Assembly (NCBI GenBank): GCA_963763135.1
Contig: CAVXNJ010000012.1
Coordinates: 1,054,001-1,118,000 of the forward strand
Source: JANMZO01 sp963763135
Lineage (GTDB): Bacteria > Actinomycetota > Acidimicrobiia > Acidimicrobiales > JANYDT01
Length of the DNA: 64,000 nt
Direction of reading: 5' to 3'
This document shows, one piece after another, positions 33,690 through 41,830 of this stretch. Numbering within the stretch: the first letter of the stretch is position 1; each line of letters opens with the position of its first letter. Below the pieces are notes generated by a model, which made no database searches, was not told the origin of the DNA, and saw only the letters and a list, made by a program, of their open reading frames with translations. The position numbers and the translations under genes were made by a program.

Positions 33690-34406
33690 TCACTCTCGTT
33701 GTACGGCCTGACAGTGCGTCACGCAGCTGGAACACAACTCGGACCGGCAATTGGCGACCAACCAGTCGTTGATCACGTCGTTCGTGAGTCCCGGTCGTTC
33801 TGAACGATCGTTCAGCGACAGCTCGGCGGCCAACGATCCGACGAGGGTCTTCCACGGCAACCCTTCGCTTGTGCGGAAGGACCGGACCCGGTCACGAACG
33901 ACCCGTACGGCGAGCGCGAGCCGGCCCGGCATGTCACCGAAACCCTCGGCAAAGCTGTCGCGCAACCAGGCCGCGGTTGCCGGGCTGGCGCCCGCGGTGG
34001 AAATGGCGACAATGACATCACCGTCGCGGTGGACGGCCGGCAGTATCACCGAACAGTTCGGCGGATCATCGGCCGCGTTGATCCACACGTGTCGTTCGTC
34101 AGCATCTCGTTTGATCTGTGCGGTCGTTTCCGGTTCATCGATTGCGGTCACCACGAACCACTTGTCGGCGAGGTCCGACGATTCATATGCCCGCGTAACA
34201 ATTTCGAATTCTCGATGAGCGGCCAGTCGAGACACCTCGTCGCCAACCACTTTGCTTACGAGCGTCACCCGCGCTCCGGCCGCAAGCAGGGCTTCGGCTT
34301 TTCGCGCGCCAATCGCCCCGCCCCCCACGACCAGACACGCTCGGCCGCGAAGGTCGAGCAGCACCGGGTACCACGGCGGGGCGGAAGGCGGTGGCGGGTT
34401 CTCCAT
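33690..34406 (-). CDS. Precorrin-2 dehydrogenase/sirohydrochlorin ferrochelatase (Met8/CysG N-terminal type)
   Basis: 238 residues. NAD-binding motif VVGGGAIGARKAEALLAAGA after an LLDLRGRACL strand. The catalytic/structural segment NAADDPPNCSVILPA and VAISTAGASPATAAWLR is the siroheme-synthase signature. Makes sirohydrochlorin and siroheme for sulfite or nitrite reductases. The SUMT methyltransferase domain of full CysG is absent. The C-terminal extension has three Cys (NCRSELCSSCVTHC), unusual for the family. Confidence 0.88.
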   Translation of the reverse strand: MENPPPPSAPPWYPVLLDLRGRACLVVGGGAIGARKAEALLAAGARVTLVSKVVGDEVSRLAAHREFEIVTRAYESSDLADKWFVVTAIDEPETTAQIKRDADERHVWINAADDPPNCSVILPAVHRDGDVIVAISTAGASPATAAWLRDSFAEGFGDMPGRLALAVRVVRDRVRSFRTSEGLPWKTLVGSLAAELSLNDRSERPGLTNDVINDWLVANCRSELCSSCVTHCQAVQRE

Positions 34407-34516
34407 TCCCCCACACTGTCATAGGAGAACGATGGAATACGTACCGTGGAAGCATCCGGCGTCGCTCGCATTCAGCGGAGCCGCAACGGACTGCCAACCC
34501 GCCGCCGGTTCCTGGA

Positions 34517-35578
34517 TCATGACGAGATCACGATGGAGACCTTGCCGCGGACCGTGCCGTCTTCGAGTTTGCGCATGGCGTCTTTGGCGTCGTCGAGCCG
34601 GTAGGTCGAGTCGATGCTCGGCGTGAGCTTCCCGCGGTTGATCAGTTCGGTCAACGGCAGCAGGTCGGCGTGGTGCTCCTTGGAGACGAGCATGGTCAGC
34701 CGTTGGCGCACAAAGATCGACAGCAGTGGTGCTCTCAGGCTTCGGCCCAAGCCACCGGTCACGTTGCCTTTGCTCTCGCCGCCGACGATGACGAGGCTGC
34801 CTGACGGGTTGAGGACATGCCGTAGGCGTCGAAGCGAAGCGTTCCCGGCGATGTCGAGGATCAGGTCGTAGCGGCGGGATCCGTTGGTGACATCTTCGGC
34901 GGCGTAATCGATCACATGGGCGGCGCCGAGCGACCGTACGAGGTCGGCCTTGGCCGCGCTACAGACGCCGGTAACCTCGGCGCCATAGGCCCGGGCGAGC
35001 TGAATGGCGTAGGTGCCGACACCTCCGGATGCGCCGATGATCAGCACGTTCTGGCCGGCTTCGATTCGGCCCAGACGCAACCCCTGGAGGGCAGTGGTCG
35101 CAGAGATCGGAACCGCCGATGCCTGTTCGAAGGTGAGGCTTGATGGCTTGAGAGCGAGCTTGTCCTCGCGGGCGGCGGCGTACTCGGCGAAAGCTCCTCG
35201 GCTGACGCCGAAGACCTCGTCACCCACGGCAAACCTGGTCACCTTCGCCCCAACCGCCGCTACGGTACCGGCAACGGCAAGTCCCGGCACGCGGTTCTTC
35301 GGCGAGTGGAGACCGAAGCCCATGATGCGCATCAGGTAGGGCCGGCCGGTCATCGCATGCCAGGTTCCACGGTCGAGTCCGGCAGCCCGCACGCGGACGA
35401 GCACCTCGTGAGCCTCGATGGCGGGGATGCCGATATCGGCCAGTTGCCAGGTGTCGCTGGAGCCGTAGCGGTCCTGCACGATTGCCCGCATCGTCGAGGT
35501 CGCGGTGGTGGCTCGTTCGGGGTTGCTATCGGTTGGCGGATGTGTGGTCGTGCCCATGGTGTTCGTCGTTGCGTCCAT
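34517..35578 (-). CDS. NAD(P)-dependent quinone oxidoreductase/zinc-type alcohol dehydrogenase (MDR family)
   Basis: 353 residues from the ATG at 35578, preceded by GAGAGGAA; the frame opens to 35779 without similarity. GroES-like domain with AAGLDRGTWHAMTGRPYLMR, Rossmann motif VLIIGASGGVGTYAIQLARA, and the MDR tail YRLDDAKDAMRKLEDGTVRGKV. The zinc-ligand Cys residues are missing, fitting the quinone-oxidoreductase branch that reduces quinones or enones with NADPH. Confidence 0.88.
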   Translation of the reverse strand: MDATTNTMGTTTHPPTDSNPERATTATSTMRAIVQDRYGSSDTWQLADIGIPAIEAHEVLVRVRAAGLDRGTWHAMTGRPYLMRIMGFGLHSPKNRVPGLAVAGTVAAVGAKVTRFAVGDEVFGVSRGAFAEYAAAREDKLALKPSSLTFEQASAVPISATTALQGLRLGRIEAGQNVLIIGASGGVGTYAIQLARAYGAEVTGVCSAAKADLVRSLGAAHVIDYAAEDVTNGSRRYDLILDIAGNASLRRLRHVLNPSGSLVIVGGESKGNVTGGLGRSLRAPLLSIFVRQRLTMLVSKEHHADLLPLTELINRGKLTPSIDSTYRLDDAKDAMRKLEDGTVRGKVSIVISS

Positions 35579-36058
35579 GATGTTCCTCTCAGGGGTTGGG
35601 GTGTTCGAGCGCCCCTCACCTGGCGGTACCGACAACGTCACGTCGTTCGCGGTTCGATTCGGCGAGGGCATGGCCATCGTCGACCTAAGGCGGCGTGGGC
35701 CGCATCGGGTGTTCCTCCTCAGATAGTGCCGAGGTTCCCTCAGTTCGTGCCGGGCAGGTGACCGACGCGTCAGGCGCACCGTCGCGTGAACTCACAATCG
35801 GGCGGCGAACACGACGAGCGTCCTCGACGTGCCGGCAGCGCAGACGCAAAATCGGGCGGCGAACAGGATGAGTTTCCTCGACTGGTCGGCATCGCGAAAT
35901 CTGAGGGGGCATGTCGGATGCGGGTCGCCACCCCTTAGGTCGATCGTGTCAAACATGAACAGCATCTTCGACTCAATCGCATTCCTCAGGAACGGTACCG
36001 CTCACCGTCCTGGCTCCCCGGGGGCCGGGGCCACCACGCAGTGGGAGGTGTCGGCGCC
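35579..36058. other. Divergent intergenic region with a direct repeat
   Basis: 480 bp between the MDR gene and the thioredoxin-reductase-like gene. Contains the ~54-bp-period repeat at 35796-35895. No gene was seen. Confidence 0.4.
35796..35895 (+). repeat. Imperfect direct repeat, two ~47-bp copies
   Basis: AATCGGGCGGCGAACA begins both copies (35796 and 35850). Later parts match with scattered differences (TCCTCGAC, CGGCA.CGC). Could be a duplicated operator in this divergent promoter. Confidence 0.55.
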
Positions 36059-36949
36059 ATGAGCAACATCGGAGATGCCGTCTCCGGCACGGTGATCGTC
36101 GTCGGTGGCGGTGCCGCCGGACTAACAGCAGCGTTGGTGACCGCAAGGGCCCGCCACCGAGTCATCGTCATAGACGACCAGACGTATCGCAACGTGACCG
36201 TCGACGAGTTCCATGGCTTCCCGACGCGAGACGCCACCCGTCCCAGCCGCTTCCGCGACGACGCGCTCACCGAGCTGCACTCCTACGGGGTGACCGTCAT
36301 CGGCTCGGCGGTAGCGAGCGCTAGCAGCACGACCCGCAACATCACCATGCAGTTGACAAACGGCACCACCGTGCACAGCGACGCCGTCGTGCTTGCCACC
36401 GGTGTGCATGACGAACTCCCGCAGATTCCCGGCCTCGCAGACCGGTGGGGAAAGTCAGTGTTCAACTGTCCGTTCTGCGACGGATGGGAGCATCGAGACC
36501 AGCCGGTCGTCGTGATCGACGCGGCCCCCGGCGCCGACCACCTCGCAAACCTCGTCCGGTCATGGACCCCGAACGTCACCGTTGTCGCGGCCGACGACGT
36601 CGCGGCCCTCGTCGGTGACCGCACGAGCCTCAGCCATGTAACGCTCCGCGACGGAAGCTCGGTCACTGCGACGGCTGCGTTTGTCAAGGCCATGGTGCGG
36701 CCGCGAAACGCCATCGCACGAGCGCTCGGCTGCGAGATCGATGTCGACGGCTACATCGTCACGAGCGAGGCCGGAGCCACCAGCCACCCGCTCGTATGGG
36801 CCGCGGGAGATATCCGCCGCCCGCCGCCCGCACCGCACCAAGTCGTACTTGCCGCCGCCGATGGTTCCACCGCCGCAATTGCCATTCACAAGGCCTTCGT
36901 CGCGGGCTCCATCGGCTCTGCATCCGTTCAGCCCGCACTTCATCACTGA
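36059..36949 (+). CDS. Thioredoxin reductase-like FAD/NAD(P) oxidoreductase
   Basis: 296 residues from the ATG at 36059. FAD motif VIVVGGGAAGLTAALV, ATG motif VVLATGVHDELP, redox pair in FNCPFCDGWEHRDQP (CPFC), and a C-terminal GD motif (VWAAGDIRRPPP) that binds FAD. The NADPH-binding glycine motif is weak (VVIDAAPGADHLANL instead of GGGxSA), so the reductant may differ. It heads a run with a flavin-type oxidase and two small genes, suggesting a redox-stress or detoxification cluster. Confidence 0.85.
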   Translation: MSNIGDAVSGTVIVVGGGAAGLTAALVTARARHRVIVIDDQTYRNVTVDEFHGFPTRDATRPSRFRDDALTELHSYGVTVIGSAVASASSTTRNITMQLTNGTTVHSDAVVLATGVHDELPQIPGLADRWGKSVFNCPFCDGWEHRDQPVVVIDAAPGADHLANLVRSWTPNVTVVAADDVAALVGDRTSLSHVTLRDGSSVTATAAFVKAMVRPRNAIARALGCEIDVDGYIVTSEAGATSHPLVWAAGDIRRPPPAPHQVVLAAADGSTAAIAIHKAFVAGSIGSASVQPALHH

Positions 36950-37026
36950 TCCAAGACCGCTTCATCACTGTTCCCAGACCCATTCATCACTGTTCCCAGA
37001 CCGCTTCATCACTGTTCCAAGACCAA
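36939..37026 (+). repeat. Four tandem 22-bp repeats
   Basis: Unit starts TTCATCACTG and continues with a CCAAGACC/CCCAGACC tail; starts at 36939, 36961, 36983 and 37005. The first overlaps the stop of the reductase gene, the last runs into the AAGGAG of the next gene. Confidence 0.8.
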
Positions 37027-37035
37027 GGAGAAATC

Positions 37036-37692
37036 ATGACCACCTTCTACGGCGACCAACATCGTCAACTGCAAGACCAATTCGACAGCCGCAACGTCGC
37101 TGACGTCCTCGCCGCTGCTATCGTCCGGCCCGAAATCGACGACGAAGCCAAAGCGTTCATCGAGTCACGAACGTTCTTCTTCCTAAGCACCGTCAATGAA
37201 TCCGGCCATCCAACCGTGTCTCACAAAGGCGGCGCCGCAGGGTTCGTACGCGTCATCGACCGCACCACAATCGCGTTCCCCAGCTACGACGGCAACGGCA
37301 TGTTCCTCTCGATGGGCAACATCGCGGCCGACGGCCGCATCGGGCTGCTGTTCATGGACTTCGAACGTCCACACCGAGTCCGTGCACATGGCCACGCCGT
37401 TGTGAGCAGTGACGATCCGATCATGAGCGACTTCCCGGGCGCAGACCTCATCGTCCGAGCCACGCTGAGCGACGTGTTCGTCAACTGCCCCCGGTACATC
37501 ACCCCCCACACGCGCGGCGAAGTTTCGAGGTACGTGCCCGATGCGAACGGCAACGCACCTTTGCCCGGGTGGAAGAAGATCGACTTGCTCCAACCGTTCC
37601 TTCCGTCACGCTTCCAAGGACTCGCCGAGTCGGAGAACGACGTGATCACCGCTGACGAGTACAGCCAACGCCTGCTGCTCGGCGAAGGATGA
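37036..37692 (+). CDS. Pyridoxamine 5'-phosphate oxidase-family (flavin/F420-binding split-barrel) protein
   Basis: 218 residues, ATG at 37036 with AAGGAG 5 nt upstream. The split-barrel is seen in FFFLSTVNESGHPTVSHKGG, then FPSYDGNGMFLSMGNIAADG and GLLFMDFERPHRVRAHGHAV. The family binds FMN or F420 and reduces or oxidises small molecules. The leading ~40 residues match the subgroup often annotated as pyridoxamine phosphate oxidase-related with an RxQ-type start. It is followed by DUF3703 12 nt downstream. Confidence 0.85.
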   Translation: MTTFYGDQHRQLQDQFDSRNVADVLAAAIVRPEIDDEAKAFIESRTFFFLSTVNESGHPTVSHKGGAAGFVRVIDRTTIAFPSYDGNGMFLSMGNIAADGRIGLLFMDFERPHRVRAHGHAVVSSDDPIMSDFPGADLIVRATLSDVFVNCPRYITPHTRGEVSRYVPDANGNAPLPGWKKIDLLQPFLPSRFQGLAESENDVITADEYSQRLLLGEG

Positions 37693-37704
37693 GCGGAGTC
37701 ACCG

Positions 37705-38088
37705 ATGACTCTCCACGATCGCCCACGCACTTCACGCCGGAACCATCATGCCCTTCGACATGCATTGTCGGCCGAGCGCGACGCAGCGCAAACCGCCCGA
37801 TTCGCCGGAGACCTGACCGCCGAATGGCATCATCTCGAACGCGCCCACATCCTGAGCCAGCCGATGGCCGCAGCCCACGTCCACGTGCATCTCTCGATGT
37901 TGACCTACGCCATTCGAGCCCACGACCGACGCGAGGTAATCGGCCAACTGATCCGGATCATCGTCGCCGGTCCAGGTTCACTCACGGGTCGCTACCCTGT
38001 CGGCAACACCGGCGGAGCAGCAATCAGTGCCTTCGCCGTCCTTCCCGTTCCCGACGACATGCGCAGCTTGTTCGGGGATGCGTCATGA
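37705..38088 (+). CDS. DUF3703 family protein
   Basis: 127 residues. The DUF3703 signature is clear: EWHHLERAHILSQP, then HVHVHLSMLTYAIR, a GQL.R...AGP segment, and GRYPVGNTGGAAISAFAVLP. The His-rich helices could bind a metal. Function unknown; the family is often found beside redox or metal-resistance genes. The stop overlaps the next ATG (ATGA). Confidence 0.85.
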   Translation: MTLHDRPRTSRRNHHALRHALSAERDAAQTARFAGDLTAEWHHLERAHILSQPMAAAHVHVHLSMLTYAIRAHDRREVIGQLIRIIVAGPGSLTGRYPVGNTGGAAISAFAVLPVPDDMRSLFGDAS

Positions 38089-38516
38089 CCGACACACATG
38101 TCCACGCGACCCGGCCGGCCCTGAAACCGATCATGTGGGGAGTTCTGATCGGAGCCATCCAAGCCGCCGCACCGCTCGCGATCAGATGGCTCGAACCTGC
38201 GACCGTCCAATCGGTCTGCATCGCACTCATCGCCGCCGTGTACGTCGGCTTCGCGGTCGCCGACGGCAGAACCAACATCATCATCGTCGAAACCACGATC
38301 GCCGCAGGATTCCTCCTCGTTGCCATGGTCGGCGTCACCGCGTCAGCTTGGGTGCTGGTGGCCGCTTACGCGGCGCACGGAGCGAAAGACCTGTGGCAAC
38401 ACCGGACCCGGTTCGTCAGGGGGACCCGCTGGTGGCCACCGTTCTGTGCCACCATCGACTTCATTGTGGCCGCGGTGATCGCCATCGAGATCACCGCCGG
38501 CATGTCGTACCACTGA
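38085..38516 (+). CDS. Four-TM membrane protein (DUF6010-like)
   Basis: 143 residues. Four hydrophobic helices: IMWGVLIGAIQAAAPLAI, VCIALIAAVYVGFAVADG, a third through FLLVAMVGVTASAWVLVAAY and a last IDFIVAAVIAIEI. A conserved AHGAKDLWQHRTRF loop with His/Lys/Asp lies between TM3 and TM4, as in the DUF6010 group. Translationally coupled to DUF3703 (4-nt overlap). Confidence 0.7.
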   Translation: MTDTHVHATRPALKPIMWGVLIGAIQAAAPLAIRWLEPATVQSVCIALIAAVYVGFAVADGRTNIIIVETTIAAGFLLVAMVGVTASAWVLVAAYAAHGAKDLWQHRTRFVRGTRWWPPFCATIDFIVAAVIAIEITAGMSYH

Positions 38517-38567
38517 TGCGTTTTCGAGGGAGAGCCTCGTACAACCGAGCGAGTAGCCGGAAAATCG

Positions 38568-38595
38568 AAGGCCCAGGTCTTGCGACCTGGGCCTT
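38568..38595 (-). terminator. Terminator hairpin after the tRNA gene
   Basis: 12-bp perfect stem AAGGCCCAGGTC / GACCTGGGCCTT with a TTGC loop, immediately downstream of the minus-strand tRNA and convergent with the DUF6010-like gene, so it can serve both. Confidence 0.7.
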
Positions 38596-38601
38596 CCTTC
38601 G

Positions 38602-38675
<74 letters not shown>

Positions 38676-38722
38676 GCGGAAATTCCACTATAGCATCGAA
38701 TTCGGTCTTCGATTCCGAACCG

Positions 38723-41700
38723 CTAGCCAACGACAGTCGTGGTTGGTACGGGTGAAGTTGCGGGCGTGGTCGTTGCGGGCACCGTCGTAGAGGGAGCGGT
38801 TGTCGTTGCGGGCGTGTTTGCCCTTGCGAGTGTCGTGCTCGGCGTGGCCGTCCCCGGGATGGTCGAACTAGGGGTTGAGGTGATCACGAGTGACCCGTTG
38901 GCCACGGCATCGTTGGCAAGCTTCGTGGCCGCGTCGACCTTTTGTTGATAGGTCGCCAGGTCGCCCGCCTTCAGTGCGTCCTGTGCCGCTGACAGGGCCC
39001 GGTCGATCTGCTGAATGACGTCGCCGGTTCCGACAGGCGTTTCCGATCCGGTGTTGCCGACCACGGTCGTCGGTGTCGCTGTTCCGGACCCCGAGTTGGT
39101 CAGGCCCACCTGACCCAACGCCTCAGACAGTGACGCACCGAAGCCAATTTCTCCCCGGTACCAAACCGCCATGTACGTATAGATCGGATAGTTCTTTCCG
39201 GCTTCCACAAAGAACGGTCGCACATAGAGAATCGAACCGGCGATCGGAAGCACCTGGACACTGCCGTAGTACACGCTCGAGCCACCCCGACCCAAAAGGT
39301 TTTCCTTCTCGGAAATCCGGCGATCGCTTCCCATGGCCGACGCAACCAGACTCGGCCCGCTTTCATCTGATGCGGCCGGAACGGTGTAGAGGCGCAGCTT
39401 TCCGTAGTCGGCCGGATCGCTCGGCGCGACCAGCATCGCCCGAAGGGTTTGCTGCGTGTCATCGCCGGAGTACGGCACCAGATTCGACTGCAAATAGAAC
39501 TGCTGCTTCTGCGAACCGGGGAGCGCAGCGAGAAGATAGTAAGGGCGCATAGAAGATTGCGACACCGGCGCTTGGATACCCGTTACGGTGCTCGTGGTTT
39601 GATCGGTCGAATCGAGTTTGTCGTCGGGAGCCCGTGCGACGTCCCATCGGGCAGAACCCTGGAAGAACGTTCCGGGGTCCTTGACCTGATAGCGACCAAT
39701 CATCTGCGACTGCACCTGAAAGAGGTCTTCGGGGTAGCGGAAGTGATCGCGAAGCCCCGGATAGGTTCGGTCGAGCTCTTGCTCAGAACGCAGCAAACCT
39801 GGGAACGCCGCCCCGATCACCCGGGTGATCGGGTCACTGGACACTCCGACCTTCTGCAGTTTCGGGGTCGGCGAGTTAGGTTCGTAGAGGAACAGCTTCA
39901 TGTCGCCGGTATAGGCGTCGAGGACGACCTTTACGGGATTGCGCACGTAGTTGAACAGTCGGTCGAGTCCGCTGTCGGAAGACAGGCTGCCCGTAATGGC
40001 GGTCTGCGCGTAGGGATAACGGTTGCTGGTCGTGTACCCGTCGAGGATCCACAACACCCGCCCTCGGTAAAGCACCGCGTACGGGTTGGCGTCGTAGTGG
40101 AACAGCGGAGCCAACTTCTCAGCACGAGCCCGAATGTTGCGTACATACAGAATCTTCGAGTTCGTCGTGATCTGGCTGGAGATCAACATGTTGGCATCGG
40201 CGAAACGAAGCGCAAACGCGATTCTCCGGAGTGGGCTGGCGAGAGCGACACCCCCGTTTCCTTGGAAGGTCGTCGTCGCACCCTTTCCATCGACCTCGAG
40301 GGTTTTGGTGCCGACCACCGCATAGCCATCGGTTGCCTCACCGAAATAGATCTGCGGTTTGGTGACCTCAAACGACTTCGACGAAGTTTGTCCGTCGCTC
40401 AGGAAGTTCGGCGAACCCTTTTCGTCAGCGGAGTTCGCTGACGCAATCACGAGGCCCTTGCCATGTGTGTTGACGAGCCGACGTTGGATCCACGACGTGA
40501 TGTTGTTCGAGCTTTCGTCGAGTTCGCGGACCGAGACCGCAACCGGCACGGTCTTGCCGTTCACGGCGTAGCGATCGATATCGACGCCACGGAAGTTGTA
40601 CACATCGATGTTCTGCTGCAGCTTCGTGAACGCCTTTCCCGAAATCGACGAGCTCGGTTCCCAGATCCGGAGGTTTTGCAGCGTCGTTTGCTCGGCCGCG
40701 GAAAGCTTCGGGGAACCGGTCGTTTCTCCGCGGGTCGCGATGTCGAGCGGAATTGAGGACACCGAGTCGAGCCCCATCGCCGTATTGGTGGCGGCAATGT
40801 TGCGCTGAATGTACGTGCGCTCGCGGTCGAGCTGGTTGGACTTGACGAGTGCCTGCAACACGGCCGGATAGATGGCACCCGCAACAATCGAAACAAGAAT
40901 CCACATGGCGATGGCAACCGCCGGAATCGTGAGCCCCGACCGCTTGATCGACGCAAGCAGAATCACGGCGACGGTCAGGGAAACGAACGTAAGCAGCACC
41001 AGCACGGGGATGCGGGCCTTCACGTCGGTGTAGCTCGCTCCGCGGACGTAGCCGTTCTCCGAGAGCGTGAGTTCGTAACGTTGAATCCAGTAGCGCGCGC
41101 CCCGCAGGACCGCCAGCACCGCGACCAACACGATCACGTGGATCTTGGCCTGCTCCATCGCCCGCGGCATCCGACCGTCGAACCGAACCGCTCCATTCAG
41201 GATGTAGATGCCAACGGTGAACAGCAACACAACGAACCCGGCGGCAAAAAACCACGAGATCACCGAGTCAATGAAGGGCAACCGAAACAGGTAGAGACTC
41301 AGATCCTTGGAGAACTGCGGGTCTTTGATGCCAACGTTGGTGCTGTTGGAAAACAGCAGCCACTCACGCCAGCTTCCCGCAAACGACGTTCCTCCGAGCA
41401 GTCCTACGACGACGCTGGTCGCGGTTCGAAATGTCGCACTCCGTTGGTCGAGGACATCGGAGAGATGGGCCAAGCCGGGCTGGTCGGGCGTGTACAGCGT
41501 CAATCGCCGCGTTCGCTGGGCGATCAACAGGTTGACCCAGATGGCGAGACCGAACACGATCGAAAACACGAGGGCCAAGACGACCTTCGTGCCCCACATG
41601 GTTTCCCAGATTCGGCGGTACCCGACGTCTTCGCTGAACCACAGATAGTCGGTGTACGCGCTTGAGGCGCCGCGGGCGACAACAAGGGCCACCACGATCA

Positions 41701-41779
41701 AAATCACAATCGTGGCCAGCACAGCCTGGCGCCTCGACGTCTGTACCGGAAATTGACGTGGGCTACCTGAGTTACTCAT
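38723..41779 (-). CDS. UPF0182 (COG1615) family membrane protein
   Basis: 1018 residues. Seven hydrophobic segments in the first ~320 residues (from AVLATIVILIVVALVVA to AIAMWILVSIVAGAIYP), then a large extracytoplasmic domain with family landmarks (YIQRNIAATNTAMGL, IWEP, NPYAVLYRGRVLWILDGYTT, RYPEDLF). Typical length is 900-1000. The C-terminal ~60 residues are a Thr/Pro-rich tail (TTTAPSTTVPATTTPATS). Function unknown; widely conserved in actinobacteria. Confidence 0.92.
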   Translation of the reverse strand: MSNSGSPRQFPVQTSRRQAVLATIVILIVVALVVARGASSAYTDYLWFSEDVGYRRIWETMWGTKVVLALVFSIVFGLAIWVNLLIAQRTRRLTLYTPDQPGLAHLSDVLDQRSATFRTATSVVVGLLGGTSFAGSWREWLLFSNSTNVGIKDPQFSKDLSLYLFRLPFIDSVISWFFAAGFVVLLFTVGIYILNGAVRFDGRMPRAMEQAKIHVIVLVAVLAVLRGARYWIQRYELTLSENGYVRGASYTDVKARIPVLVLLTFVSLTVAVILLASIKRSGLTIPAVAIAMWILVSIVAGAIYPAVLQALVKSNQLDRERTYIQRNIAATNTAMGLDSVSSIPLDIATRGETTGSPKLSAAEQTTLQNLRIWEPSSSISGKAFTKLQQNIDVYNFRGVDIDRYAVNGKTVPVAVSVRELDESSNNITSWIQRRLVNTHGKGLVIASANSADEKGSPNFLSDGQTSSKSFEVTKPQIYFGEATDGYAVVGTKTLEVDGKGATTTFQGNGGVALASPLRRIAFALRFADANMLISSQITTNSKILYVRNIRARAEKLAPLFHYDANPYAVLYRGRVLWILDGYTTSNRYPYAQTAITGSLSSDSGLDRLFNYVRNPVKVVLDAYTGDMKLFLYEPNSPTPKLQKVGVSSDPITRVIGAAFPGLLRSEQELDRTYPGLRDHFRYPEDLFQVQSQMIGRYQVKDPGTFFQGSARWDVARAPDDKLDSTDQTTSTVTGIQAPVSQSSMRPYYLLAALPGSQKQQFYLQSNLVPYSGDDTQQTLRAMLVAPSDPADYGKLRLYTVPAASDESGPSLVASAMGSDRRISEKENLLGRGGSSVYYGSVQVLPIAGSILYVRPFFVEAGKNYPIYTYMAVWYRGEIGFGASLSEALGQVGLTNSGSGTATPTTVVGNTGSETPVGTGDVIQQIDRALSAAQDALKAGDLATYQQKVDAATKLANDAVANGSLVITSTPSSTIPGTATPSTTLARANTPATTTAPSTTVPATTTPATSPVPTTTVVG

Positions 41780-41830
41780 TGCTCACGACACTACTGTCCC
41801 ACTGCGCGAGAAGCGCTCGGGGGAACGGCG

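Noticed and set aside
36939..37026. CRISPR array
   Set aside because: Repeats are tandem with no unique spacers between them and only four units; no cas genes in the window.
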